Origin: SZUA-430 sp964547645
Lineage (GTDB): Bacteria; Pseudomonadota; Alphaproteobacteria; Micropepsales; Micropepsaceae
Assembly: GCA_964547645.1 (NCBI GenBank)
Contig: CAZJOM010000008.1
Span: forward strand, 1 to 64,000
Length of the DNA stretch: 64,000 nucleotides
Direction of reading: 5' to 3'
Part shown: piece after piece, positions 8,188 through 16,769 of the stretch
Numbering within the stretch: the first letter of the stretch is position 1
How the letters are laid out: each line of letters starts with the position of its first letter
Program-made: the position numbers and the translations under genes
The notes under the pieces: model-generated
Database searches by the model: none
Told to the model about the DNA's origin: nothing
Seen by the model: the letters and a program-made list of their open reading frames with translations, nothing else

Positions 8188-8313
8188 ATGATCGATCCAA
8201 AAAATCAACGTGAGTATCCCCCGGAGATGTATGACGCGATCCGCAGAGGTGTTAAAGATTGCCGCAAGGCAGGAACATGCCTGATCGACAATCCGCCTTT
8301 TGATCCGGACTGA
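8188..8313 (+). CDS. Short ORF, likely 3' remnant or small cargo gene
   Basis: A 41-residue reading frame beginning MIDPKNQREYPPEMYDAIRR and ending CLIDNPPFDPD. The same frame is open back to a TAA at 8134 and reads sensibly throughout (PYSDEFRVVPTGTRTF), so this may be the C-terminus of a longer gene that has lost its 5' part. No ribosome site precedes the ATG. The membrane-protein gene begins four bases after the stop, so the two may have formed a pair. No family is recognised. Confidence 0.35.
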   Translation: MIDPKNQREYPPEMYDAIRRGVKDCRKAGTCLIDNPPFDPD

Positions 8314-8316
8314 TGC

Positions 8317-8808
8317 ATGGTCGAGTCTGCTGGAACTGGTGAGAAGGTTTTGCGTATCGCCGCGGGCGTGATCGCGATCTCGGCTGTGTTTTGGGTTTCG
8401 TACGCATTCGACTTTCGGCAGTTCGCAGTCATGCGAATGACGTCGGAGTTTGATCGGTACTACGAATTTTTCTTGTTGGTTTGGGCGCTGACCGGGCTGT
8501 TCTATTTGTGGGACGTGCGCCTGAAGGTTCCATACCTGCTTTTGAGCGCAGGCGTGCTCGGTCATGTTTATGTCTGGGCTTCATTGCAAATCTACTTTGG
8601 AACGATTTCGGCGTCGGCGACGATCAGCGCGCTTGTTACCCTGGCGGCGGTCACAACGATCTTTCTGTTGCGCCGAGAGGCGTTGGGGCGGTTGCTAACG
8701 TTTAATGCCATCGTGGCGGCGGCGGTGTTTCCCTTGGCGATGCAACACTCGATTGCCTCTACCGACCCGATGCAGTCTGAAGCAACGGCGCCTCGAAGCG
8801 ATCACTAG
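8317..8808 (+). CDS. Multi-pass membrane protein of unknown function
   Basis: A 163-residue protein with about four hydrophobic segments: residues about 10-30, 48-65, 72-98 and 100-145. The tail is polar (TDPMQSEATAPRSDH). No family is recognised. The ATG at 8317 follows the preceding short ORF by three bases. Its place in the cargo island, behind a probable gene remnant, would fit a membrane immunity protein or a stray host gene, but nothing in the sequence proves either. Confidence 0.5.
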   Translation: MVESAGTGEKVLRIAAGVIAISAVFWVSYAFDFRQFAVMRMTSEFDRYYEFFLLVWALTGLFYLWDVRLKVPYLLLSAGVLGHVYVWASLQIYFGTISASATISALVTLAAVTTIFLLRREALGRLLTFNAIVAAAVFPLAMQHSIASTDPMQSEATAPRSDH

Positions 8809-8944
8809 AATTTCGCGGACACGCGCGCGCGTCGCGCCCCGCTGCAAGCCTGTAAGTCAAGCCGAGGACCAGAGCGCGCGACAGGCGCTCAGGAGGCGGC
8901 CGTTCGTTTGAACGGGACCCGCTCCGCGCAAATCACGACAACCC

Positions 8945-8972
8945 GTCCCCCTTTGCCAAGGCTTCGGGGGAC
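8945..8972 (+). promoter_or_regulatory. Hairpin upstream of the major capsid gene
   Basis: GTCCCCC at 8945-8951 pairs with GGGGGAC at 8966-8972 across a 14-base loop, ending 18 bases before the capsid ATG and just before the GGAGAGAG ribosome site. There is no T-run, so it is not a classical terminator. Stem-loops at this place in phages can act in mRNA processing or stability; that role is inference. Confidence 0.4.
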
Positions 8973-8990
8973 TTACGCGGAGAGAGACAC

Positions 8991-9872
8991 ATGTCTACTC
9001 AAGTGACGACCGCATTCGTTCAGCAGTATGCGGCGAATGTGATGATGCTGGCGCAGCAGAAAGGTTCGAAGCTGCGCGATGCCGTGCGCGTGGAGAACGT
9101 GACCGGCAAGCAGGCCTTCTTCGATCAGATCGGCGCCACGGCGGCGCGCCGGCGTACCTCGCGGCACAGCGATACGCCGCGCATGGATACGCCGCACGCG
9201 CGCCGGCGTTGTTCGCTGGAAGACTTCGATTGGGCCGACATGATCGATCAGGAGGACAAGGTTCGCCTGCTGATCGATCCGACGTCGACCTATGCGAAGT
9301 CGGCGGCGAACGCGATGGGGCGGGCGATGGACGAAGTGATCGTGGACGCGATCCGCGGCACGGCGTTCACCGGCGAAACCGGCTCGACCTCCGTTGCTTT
9401 GCCGGCCGGGCAGAAGATCGCGGCCGGCGGCACGGGCTTGACGATGGCGAAACTGATTTCCGTCAAGAAGCTCATGGATCAGGCCGATATCGACAGCGAA
9501 GGGCGCTATATCGCCGTGACGTCGGTGCAGCTTGCCGATCTGCTCAACACGACGCAGATCACGAGCGCCGACTTCAACTCAGTGAAGGCGCTGGTGCAAG
9601 GCGACGTCGAGACGTTCCTCGGCTTCAACTTCATCCGCGTCGATGGGTTGAGGATCGATGGGACGAAGATCGTGCCGATCATCACGGCGACGGACCGGGC
9701 GTGCGTCGCCTGGCAGCGCGACCAAGTTGTGCTGGGCGTCGGTGCGCAGCCGGGGGCACGCATTTCCGAGCGCGCGGACAAGAACTACGCGACGCAGGTT
9801 TTCTACTCCATGACGATCGGCGCTGCGCGTCTGCAGGAAGTCGGTGTCGTGGAAGTGGGCTGCTTCGAGTAA
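8991..9872 (+). CDS. Phage major capsid protein
   Basis: A 293-residue protein that matches a podovirus-type major capsid family. Characteristic blocks are the N-terminal FVQQYAANVMMLAQQKGSKL, the Arg-rich RTSRHSDTPRMDTPHARRR, FDWADMIDQEDKVRLLIDP, and the C-terminal RACVAWQRDQVVLGVG and NYATQVFYSMTIGAARL. It is expected to adopt the HK97 fold and form the icosahedral shell. The ribosome site GGAGAGAG lies just upstream. It follows the scaffold gene functionally but is separated from it by a 2.8-kb cargo island, which is unusual because scaffold and capsid genes are normally adjacent. Confidence 0.88.
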   Translation: MSTQVTTAFVQQYAANVMMLAQQKGSKLRDAVRVENVTGKQAFFDQIGATAARRRTSRHSDTPRMDTPHARRRCSLEDFDWADMIDQEDKVRLLIDPTSTYAKSAANAMGRAMDEVIVDAIRGTAFTGETGSTSVALPAGQKIAAGGTGLTMAKLISVKKLMDQADIDSEGRYIAVTSVQLADLLNTTQITSADFNSVKALVQGDVETFLGFNFIRVDGLRIDGTKIVPIITATDRACVAWQRDQVVLGVGAQPGARISERADKNYATQVFYSMTIGAARLQEVGVVEVGCFE

Positions 9873-9896
9873 GCGAACGGACAAGGAGACAAGACA

Positions 9897-10319
9897 ATGG
9901 CAGTTCTTTTCGGTGCGAACACCGCGCCGCGCGGGCTGACGCCCGTGGGGCAGATGGACGGTTCGCAACAAGGCGGCAACGTGCGCGTCTATCGCGAGAT
10001 CATCACGCTGGCCGCGCAGACGACGGCGGACACGATCGTTGTGGCCTATCCGTCGAAGGGTGAGTCGTTCCTGCGCGGCGTGCTGAGCGCGTCGGTGTCG
10101 CTCGGCACGTCGACGGTCGCGATCGGCGTTGCGGGCTCAACGGGTAAGTACCGCACGGCTGGCGCGTTCACGGCGACCGACACGCCGACGCTGTTCGGCA
10201 ACGCGGCGGCGATGGCCACGAAGTTGGCGGCGGACGAAGCTGTGTTCATTACGATCGGCACAGCGAACTTGCCCGCGTCGGGCACGCTGATCGTCGATCT
10301 CTACTTCGCGCAGTCTTAG
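9897..10319 (+). CDS. Small phage capsid-associated protein
   Basis: A 140-residue protein rich in Ala, Thr, Gly and Val, suggesting an all-beta fold, with GNVRVYREIITLAAQTTADT and a C-terminal GTLIVDLYFAQS. Small beta-rich proteins encoded directly after the capsid gene are often head decoration or head-completion proteins. The gene starts 24 bases after the capsid stop with AAGGAG before its ATG. The exact role is inference from position. Confidence 0.65.
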   Translation: MAVLFGANTAPRGLTPVGQMDGSQQGGNVRVYREIITLAAQTTADTIVVAYPSKGESFLRGVLSASVSLGTSTVAIGVAGSTGKYRTAGAFTATDTPTLFGNAAAMATKLAADEAVFITIGTANLPASGTLIVDLYFAQS

Positions 10320-10390
10320 GCGCGACACGGCGGGACTTCGATGCGAGGCCCCGCCGTTGACAGCGCCAGTTAAGATGCCGTTGCGAAGCG

Positions 10391-10882
10391 CTAATGGCGA
10401 AATTCGACTGTGCAATAGCCCTCAACTAGGGGCGCCTCCGTCGCAAATTGATCGCCAACTTCGAGCAGGTACTTACCCGCTTGGCTGAATATCTTCACCT
10501 GCGACGGCTCGAATGACCATGTCTCTGCCATCGCGCTTGCAACGACGAGGTCGATCGTCCGCATTGCCTCGAATTGCTCGCCAGAGACCAGAATGTCGCC
10601 CGCTTGCGCCGGCGGCACATAGGGCGCGGTCAGAATCAAGAAGTGTGCGTGCGGCGCGCCGGGCGGCCGGATGGTGAAGTATGGTCCGTGCGGAAAGGGC
10701 AAGGTCACGCGTAAGGTGTCACCCCATGTCAGCAGCTTTGGTTCGCACTTCATTGGGCCGCTTGGCCGCCGTGCGGGCAAGTCGTTCGTTCCCTCCGCGA
10801 GCGCTCTGTCTTGGCCGGGAACGATTGGTGTTGCGGGCAACAGGATCAGGAATGAAGCGAGCAAGGCAACTGATCGACGCAT
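10391..10882 (-). CDS. Exported protein of unknown function
   Basis: A 163-residue protein with a clear signal peptide (MRRSVALLASFLILLPATPI, cleaved near ALA at about 28-30). The mature part includes two Cys (MKCEPK and EGYCTVEF), PHGPYFTIRPPGAPHAHF and TWSFEPSQVKIFSQAGKYLL. The beta-strand-like alternation suggests a small periplasmic domain. ATG 10882 is chosen because GGAGGA lies five bases before it; the ORF extends twelve codons further upstream. It reads against the phage genes and is probably cargo. No family is recognised. Confidence 0.6.
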   Translation of the reverse strand: MRRSVALLASFLILLPATPIVPGQDRALAEGTNDLPARRPSGPMKCEPKLLTWGDTLRVTLPFPHGPYFTIRPPGAPHAHFLILTAPYVPPAQAGDILVSGEQFEAMRTIDLVVASAMAETWSFEPSQVKIFSQAGKYLLEVGDQFATEAPLVEGYCTVEFRH

Positions 10883-11100
10883 CGTATTCCTCCGTTCATT
10901 GGAACCAGACGATAACAATGTGTCAGAATCTTGCTCAAGCGTGGTGGTCAGCCGGACACCAGGTCAGACGTTTTGGACAGAAGCTTAGGTGTGGGGCTTG
11001 TCGACGCGAAAATGTCGACCGGCCCCGCACGATCCCGTTCGATCCCCTAAGAAATCTCACCCACTTACTGTCCTTGGGGCGCGTGGCGGGGGGGGCGGTT

Positions 11101-11706
11101 ATGAGAGCGTGGCCTCTTGCGTTAGTCGCCATTGTCTTGTTCGGTGGGGTTGCGGTTGTTGCCCACGGTTCCAAGGTCAGCCCGGGTTTTCCGCAGCCCT
11201 ACGGCTTCTTGGGGGATAAAACAGCGTACACGGACGAATTCAAGCGCGAGGTTGCGGATGGCGTGGAGACCCTGCGGCGCGGCGAGGCGGCGGCAGGGAT
11301 CGCAACGCTGATGCGAGCGATGCGGCTGACGCTCAGCGGCGCGCGCACCGGGGATGAGGCCGCCCCAAACTTCGAGTTGTGGGATGATATTGCGATCGCT
11401 GCCTGCAAGCGCTCTGACTGGGCCATGGCGCAGTCGTTGCTGGCGGACTATCGGTGCGTGGTCGAGAAGACGGTGCACGAGTTCAGCTGCTATGTCGGCG
11501 AGGATTTTGACACCAGGGTTCCGAATGGGGCGATGACGCCGATGTGCTTCAAAGAAATTTGCGGAGACCTTTGGAAGCAGGATCGGGGTGAAATGGGACC
11601 CGCAAGCTCCGATGATCCCGAGGGAATTGCTGCCTCGCTCAATGAGTTGAAGCGGGTCGATCGGCTCATCAAGAAATGCACGGGGCCACGAATTGTCCCC
11701 CGGTAA
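11101..11706 (+). CDS. Exported protein of unknown function
   Basis: A 201-residue protein with an N-terminal hydrophobic segment (MRAWPLALVAIVLFGGVAVV) that acts as signal or anchor. The helical region EVADGVETLRRGEAAAGIAT resembles the first half of a TPR-like repeat. The remaining part has six Cys, including CFKEIC. The frame is open further upstream to 10681, but the ATG at 11101 directly precedes the signal segment. It is divergent from the exported protein at 10391-10882. Both sit between head and tail genes of the phage. Confidence 0.55.
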   Translation: MRAWPLALVAIVLFGGVAVVAHGSKVSPGFPQPYGFLGDKTAYTDEFKREVADGVETLRRGEAAAGIATLMRAMRLTLSGARTGDEAAPNFELWDDIAIAACKRSDWAMAQSLLADYRCVVEKTVHEFSCYVGEDFDTRVPNGAMTPMCFKEICGDLWKQDRGEMGPASSDDPEGIAASLNELKRVDRLIKKCTGPRIVPR

Positions 11707-11872
11707 CGGGTAGCTTTTTCGTTCCGCATTGATTGCACTCATGAGCGGCCGGTACGGCTTGCCGAAGCTCGGGCGACCAACGGCGCCGACCAGGTGCTGA
11801 CGACGTGCGAGAACGGCTTTCAACTTACTTTCGTTTCTTCACCTCCCTCTCACAGGAAAGGGTCGATGTATC

Positions 11873-12493
11873 ATGCCGACTTTGGGCGAGTATTCGGAGG
11901 TTGCGATTTGCAACCTGGCACTGGCGGAGATCGGGCGCGGGGCGCAGATCACGTCGATGGACGAGGCCAGCCAAGCGGCGCGCGCGTGCAAGCTTCGATA
12001 TCCGTATGCGCGGGACGCGGTATTGCGCGCGTATGACTGGAACTTCGCGGCGCGGCGCGCCTCGCTGGCCAAGAACGCCACTGGGCCCGCATTCGAGTAC
12101 GCCAATGCCTACGACTTGCCGCCGGACTGTTTGCTGGTCCGTTCGGTGCTGGACGGCGAGGCGGAGCGTTGGGTTGTCGAGGGCCGGCAGATCCTCACCG
12201 ATATGGGCGATCCGATCTCGGTCAAGTACACGGCGCTTGTCGGCGATACCGCGCGGTTCGATCCGTTGTTTGTGGACGCGTTGTCGGCGCGTATCGCTTC
12301 CGACATCGCGGTGCAGCTCTCGGAGAGCACAAGCCGGGCGCAAGGGCTTTGGCAGATTTATCAGTCGAAACTTGTCGAGGCGCGGCGCCGCGATGCGCAG
12401 GAAGGTCAGCCCGAGCGCTTGCCGCGCGGCAGTTGGATTGATGCGCGCGCGGGCGGCGGTGTTGACGGCTATCGCGATTGGCGAGGTGAGTGA
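11873..12493 (+). CDS. Phage tail tubular protein A (T7 gp11-like)
   Basis: A 206-residue protein with the hallmarks of tail tubular protein A: AICNLALAEIGRGAQI near the N-terminus, AARACKLRYPYARDAVLRAY then DWNFAARRASLA, and FEYANAYDLPPDCLLVRSV. The family forms a dodecameric ring between the portal and the tail nozzle of short-tailed phages. AGGAAAGGG precedes the ATG by about ten bases. Its stop overlaps the start of the tail tubular B gene (TGATG), so the two are translationally coupled. The length is normal. Confidence 0.88.
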   Translation: MPTLGEYSEVAICNLALAEIGRGAQITSMDEASQAARACKLRYPYARDAVLRAYDWNFAARRASLAKNATGPAFEYANAYDLPPDCLLVRSVLDGEAERWVVEGRQILTDMGDPISVKYTALVGDTARFDPLFVDALSARIASDIAVQLSESTSRAQGLWQIYQSKLVEARRRDAQEGQPERLPRGSWIDARAGGGVDGYRDWRGE

Positions 12494-15138
12494 TGGCGCG
12501 CGTCGGGATCAATCAGCCTTCGTTTGCGGCGGGCGAGATCAGTCCGCGGCTCTATGGCCGCACTGATTTGGCGAAGTATCACAGCGGGGCCGAGGCGATC
12601 GAGAACTATATCGTGCGGCCGGAGGGTGGCGTCATGCGCCGGCATGGCACGCGCTTTGCGGGCGAGACGCGCGATCATGCGAAGCAGTCGCGGGTCATTC
12701 CGTTCGTGTTCTCGACCGTGCAGGCCTACATGCTGGAGTTCGGCGATCAGTACATCCGGTTCTGGAAGGACTATGCGCCGATCACGTCTTCGACCAAGAC
12801 GATCAGCGGCGTCAGTCAGACGAACCCGGCGGTCGTGACGGCAGTCACCGGTGTCGGCGGGATGGGGCAGGTGAACAACCGCGAGTTCACGGTTGCAAAT
12901 CAGACCGCGAACACGTTCGAGCTCTCGGGTGTGAATGCGAGCGGCTATGACACCTACACGTTGGGTGGCGCGGCGTCGAAGATTTACGAGATTGCGTCGC
13001 CGTATCTGGAGGCTGAACTCAATGACATTGCGTTTGCGCAGTCGGCGGACACGCTCTATCTGGCGCATCCGAAACATGCACCGCGGACGTTGACGCGTTC
13101 CGGGCATACGTCGTGGGCGTTGACGCCCATTGCGTTGAGCCGCGGGCCCTTTGCGGCGCTGAACGGGGACGACGCGCAGCGTGTGATGTGCACCGTCACC
13201 GGCGGAAGCTATCAGCCCGGCGCGGCGGTGTCGTTGAAGGCGAGTGCGCCGATCTTTTCGGCGAACCATGTCGGCAGCTATTTCTACATGCGCGAGATCT
13301 ATCTGGATCAGTTGGCGGTGAGCCCGTGGGCGTCGACGCTTTCGTTCAATCCCGTGATCGGCACGCAGGTTTCAAGCAACGGGAACGTCTATTCGCTGGT
13401 GGACGTTGGTGTCGGGGCGGCAACGGGGAGTGTTATCCCCTCGCATACGGAGGGCGATGCTTGGGACAATCCAACGGGAAGTGCGAGTACGAACTACAAG
13501 AAGTGGCGCTATCTGCATTCGCGCTGGGCGATCGTCAGACTCGACACGTTCGTTGACGCCAAGAACATGGCGGGCACGATCATCACCTATCTGTGCGACG
13601 GACTCGCGCCGTTGTCGAAGGCGGTGTCGAACGTCACGAACGGCGGTGGGTTGTGCCGGGTGACGTCGACGGCGCATGGGTTCAATGAGGGCGACTACGT
13701 TTCGATCAGCGGTGTCGGTGGCGCAACGCAGGCGAATGGGGATTGGAAGATCGTCAACGTGACGGCGAATACGTTTGACCTTGCCAATTCCGCGGCGCCA
13801 AGCGCGTTCACGTCGGGCGGTAGCGCACGGCGATACTCAACTTGGTTATGGGCGCATAGCGCCTTCTCGGTGGCACGGGGATATCCGGCGACGGTGGCCT
13901 TGCACGAGCAGCGGTTGGTGTTCGCCAACACCTCGCAACAGCCGTTTGGGATTTGGGCTTCAAATTCTGGCGACTATCTGAACTTCTTGCCGGGGACGCG
14001 GGATGACGAAACGATCGCCTATAACATCGCCGCCAATCAGGCCGATCCGATACGATGGGTGACTTCGGGTTCCGACTTGGTGATCGGGACGCTCAGTCAG
14101 GAGTTCGCGGCCTATGGCGGTGGGCTGGGTGACCCGATCACGCCGTCGAACACGCGGATTGTGCCGCAGTCGGGCGAGGGCTCTAACGGCGTGCAGCCGG
14201 CAAAGGTCGGGATCGAAACGCTGTTCGTCAATCGCGCCGGGCGGAAGGTATTTTCGCTGTTCAATCAGTCGGATGTCGGCTCGTGTGTCGCGACGGATTT
14301 GCTCGAACTGGCAGAGCACTTGACGGTGGGTCGTACCGTGACGCGCGTCGCTTGGGCGAAGAACCCGGCATCGCTGCTCTGGTGTTTGAGATCCGACGGT
14401 ACGCTGCTTTCAATGACCTATCGGCGCGAGCAGCAGCTCTTCGCGTGGTCGAAGCATTTGCTCGACGGGTTCGTGGAGAGCATCGCGGTCATTCCGTCAC
14501 CCGACGCGACGACAGATGATTTGTGGGCTATCGTTCGGCGGACCATCAACGGCGCGACGAAGCGCTATGTCGAGTTTCTGGCGCCACCGTTCGAGCCAGC
14601 GAGCCCAAGCGACAAATCGACGATGGGATTCGTTGACAGCGGGCTCAGATACGAAGGACCTGCCGCGACGACGCTCTCGGGCCTGTTTCATTTGGAGGGC
14701 CGTACGATCAAAGTCGTGGCGGATGGTGCCTTGCACCCCGATCGCGTGGTCACGGGTGGCAAGATCTCGCTTGAGACGCCGGCGACGAATGTGTGGGCGG
14801 GGCTTGGCTATACGAGCCGCGTGCGCACGATGCGCCTCGACGTACCCGCGATGGGCACTGCGCAGGGCAAGACCAAGCGGATCCCGCGGGTGACGGTGCG
14901 GGTGCACAACAGCATCGGCGGCGCGGTCGGTCCTGGCGACGAGAGCGGACTTGAAGATCTCGTCCGGCGCGACCAATCCGATCCGATGGACGCGTCGCCG
15001 CCGATGCGCTCCGGCGATTTCGATGTCTACCTGCCCGGCGACTTCGACGTCGACGGCCGGCTTGCCATCGTGCAGTCGGAACCACTGCCGCTCGATGTGC
15101 TCTCGATCATGCCGGTGATGTCGGTGATGGATGGGTAG
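12493..15138 (+). CDS. Phage tail tubular protein B (T7 gp12-like nozzle)
   Basis: An 881-residue protein whose N-terminus (INQPSFAAGEISPRLYGRTD, GVMRRHGTRF, VQAYMLEFGDQYIRF) is typical of the podovirus nozzle or tail tubular B family. Two similar inserted modules are visible. One, at about residues 112-160, has GVGGMGQVNNREFTVANQTA then NTFELSGV. The other, at about 375-440, has TSTAHGFNEGDYVSISGVGG then NVTANTFDLAN. They resemble FCCH-like beta modules seen in other phage tail proteins. The C-terminal half reads like a propeller or receptor-proximal region. Hexamers form the tail tube end. Start and stop overlap the upstream gene. Confidence 0.85.
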   Translation: MARVGINQPSFAAGEISPRLYGRTDLAKYHSGAEAIENYIVRPEGGVMRRHGTRFAGETRDHAKQSRVIPFVFSTVQAYMLEFGDQYIRFWKDYAPITSSTKTISGVSQTNPAVVTAVTGVGGMGQVNNREFTVANQTANTFELSGVNASGYDTYTLGGAASKIYEIASPYLEAELNDIAFAQSADTLYLAHPKHAPRTLTRSGHTSWALTPIALSRGPFAALNGDDAQRVMCTVTGGSYQPGAAVSLKASAPIFSANHVGSYFYMREIYLDQLAVSPWASTLSFNPVIGTQVSSNGNVYSLVDVGVGAATGSVIPSHTEGDAWDNPTGSASTNYKKWRYLHSRWAIVRLDTFVDAKNMAGTIITYLCDGLAPLSKAVSNVTNGGGLCRVTSTAHGFNEGDYVSISGVGGATQANGDWKIVNVTANTFDLANSAAPSAFTSGGSARRYSTWLWAHSAFSVARGYPATVALHEQRLVFANTSQQPFGIWASNSGDYLNFLPGTRDDETIAYNIAANQADPIRWVTSGSDLVIGTLSQEFAAYGGGLGDPITPSNTRIVPQSGEGSNGVQPAKVGIETLFVNRAGRKVFSLFNQSDVGSCVATDLLELAEHLTVGRTVTRVAWAKNPASLLWCLRSDGTLLSMTYRREQQLFAWSKHLLDGFVESIAVIPSPDATTDDLWAIVRRTINGATKRYVEFLAPPFEPASPSDKSTMGFVDSGLRYEGPAATTLSGLFHLEGRTIKVVADGALHPDRVVTGGKISLETPATNVWAGLGYTSRVRTMRLDVPAMGTAQGKTKRIPRVTVRVHNSIGGAVGPGDESGLEDLVRRDQSDPMDASPPMRSGDFDVYLPGDFDVDGRLAIVQSEPLPLDVLSIMPVMSVMDG

Positions 15139-15183
15139 TTTCCTTGAACCGAAAGTGACCGATGCAGAAAGGAGATGTGTGTA

Positions 15184-16356
15184 ATGGCACCGCGAGATTA
15201 TTTTCCATATCTAAACTCGCTTGGCCGTCGTGCGTTCAAGGGACCGCTCGACTTCAGAACACCGGAAGAACAGTTTTCTGGCGAGCGCGAAGTGAAGGAA
15301 CGCTACCGGCAGTCCGTCCAGTCAAAGGCGGTGGAGGATTCGATTTCTTCTTTCTTTCAGGCGGTGAATCAGGGTGACGAGTCAGGCGTTCGCACTTTCG
15401 CGAACGATGTGACGAATGAGACGCGCGGATACTTTCATCAACGGGGCGTTCCTGTCTTTGCTCATCCGATCTTGCCGCCACAGTTTGTGACTCGCGTGCA
15501 CGAACTTGTCGGAGATCTGCCGAAGCGCGAGCAAGCTATGGCCATTGGTGACCTTGTCAACTCCTTTAGGTCGGACCTGCGACGCGGCATCGCCCAGGAG
15601 CTTGAGGCGCATACGCTTAGGTTGGATGTTCAACGTGGCGCGGATGCAGCCATGCGTGAGCCCATGTCCCCGTGGTCGGTACTGGCCAAGCCGGCGCACA
15701 TCTCCCTTGGCGCGCAACACGCCGCTACCGCGGAGCGGGCGGCGAGCGCTGTCGGTTCCTATCGCCAGCCTGATCGCAACGATGGCGTGACAGCGCAGCC
15801 ATTGGCGGTTGTTGATGGCAGTCCCGGTATGATCTGGGGTGGCGGCACACCGCCGCATCAACGCGGCGATACCGATGCTGAAGAAGCCCGCCGGCAAGCG
15901 GCAGACAATTCATCACATCTTACGGACTACAATGACGGACGTGTGGCGGAGGTTGTTGACGATGCGATCGCCTCGTCTACCTGGCTAGAGCGAAGCACTG
16001 GCCGAGCGGGAGAAAAGGTACGGGGCAAAGGGCGATACATCTGGACGCGATATGGCTGGGTAGATCTGCAGCATGTCATTGGGGCCGCAACCGTGACCGA
16101 TAGCGCGACGATCAACCTTGTACTCGGATTGGCCAAAGAGGGTGAGCAATGGCTCGGGGGTATGAAATCGGCCTTTAAGACTGAGGATTTCTTGTCGAAT
16201 TGGATTGGCGCTCAGGCATTGCTCCACCAGCAGCGGTTCGGTGGGACGATCGGTCAGGCCGTTGCTCACGTCCTCGCTCAGTACCGTCCGTTGACACGGA
16301 AGGAAGCGGAGGATTTTTTGCGAACCGGCGGGCAGCGGGAGGATTGGTCGTGGTGA
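15184..16356 (+). CDS. Virion cargo or internal protein with YGWVDLQH C-domain
   Basis: A 390-residue soluble protein in the position where podoviruses encode internal virion proteins, just after tail tubular B. The N-terminal 200 residues are helical and charged; residues 200-280 look disordered. The last 107 residues form a separate domain: RYIWTRYGWVDLQH at 284-297, then EDFLSNWIGAQAL and RPLTRKEAEDFL. Similar W-(V/I)-D-L-x-H plus SN..GA arrangements occur, as I recall, in C-terminal domains of secreted or injected effectors; this needs checking. AGGAGA lies eight bases before ATG 15184. Confidence 0.5.
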   Translation: MAPRDYFPYLNSLGRRAFKGPLDFRTPEEQFSGEREVKERYRQSVQSKAVEDSISSFFQAVNQGDESGVRTFANDVTNETRGYFHQRGVPVFAHPILPPQFVTRVHELVGDLPKREQAMAIGDLVNSFRSDLRRGIAQELEAHTLRLDVQRGADAAMREPMSPWSVLAKPAHISLGAQHAATAERAASAVGSYRQPDRNDGVTAQPLAVVDGSPGMIWGGGTPPHQRGDTDAEEARRQAADNSSHLTDYNDGRVAEVVDDAIASSTWLERSTGRAGEKVRGKGRYIWTRYGWVDLQHVIGAATVTDSATINLVLGLAKEGEQWLGGMKSAFKTEDFLSNWIGAQALLHQQRFGGTIGQAVAHVLAQYRPLTRKEAEDFLRTGGQREDWSW

Positions 16357-16410
16357 GAGTTATTGCTCGGATTCTCCGACCCATGGTAAAAGGTGCTGAT
16401 TGGAGGCGGA

Positions 16411-16740
16411 ATGTTCGCGCGCGAAGGACGGGAAAGTTTGAGTCTTTGGCGCGCCGCGGGATGGAGTCTTGCGATCGCGGCAGCGTTGATGATTCCGTAC
16501 TACGCGCTGCAGATCTACGATTTCCTGTCCGCAGCGCCGGGGCTCGGCGTAAATCCCTTGAACTCGGAAGACTTGAGTCAGACGCCAGAGCAAAGGTTTG
16601 AGACGGCGCTGCGGATCGTGGTGGTGGTGATGACGATCATGATCGCGGCGTTCGCACTGCTTCTGTTCAGCGTGTTGGTGGCCCCGCTCTTTCTGCTGGG
16701 GCGGCTGGTGCGGCGCAATCGGCAGCTACACCGGTCGTAA
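16411..16740 (+). CDS. Two-pass membrane protein, possible holin
   Basis: A 109-residue protein with two hydrophobic segments, at about 16-36 (AGWSLAIAAALMIPYYALQI) and about 68-98, and a basic C-terminus (RLVRRNRQLHRS). Small two-pass proteins with a charged tail directly before an endolysin gene are often holins. No sequence family is recognised, so holin is a guess from size, topology and position. GGAGG precedes the ATG at close spacing. An upstream GTG at 16393 is possible. Confidence 0.5.
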   Translation: MFAREGRESLSLWRAAGWSLAIAAALMIPYYALQIYDFLSAAPGLGVNPLNSEDLSQTPEQRFETALRIVVVVMTIMIAAFALLLFSVLVAPLFLLGRLVRRNRQLHRS

Positions 16741-16769
16741 GGCGCTGCAGCGCGCACATTCAGAATTCG

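Noticed and set aside
9209..10063. 284-codon ORF overlapping the capsid gene in another frame
   Set aside because: Arg/Gly-rich shadow of the capsid protein gene.
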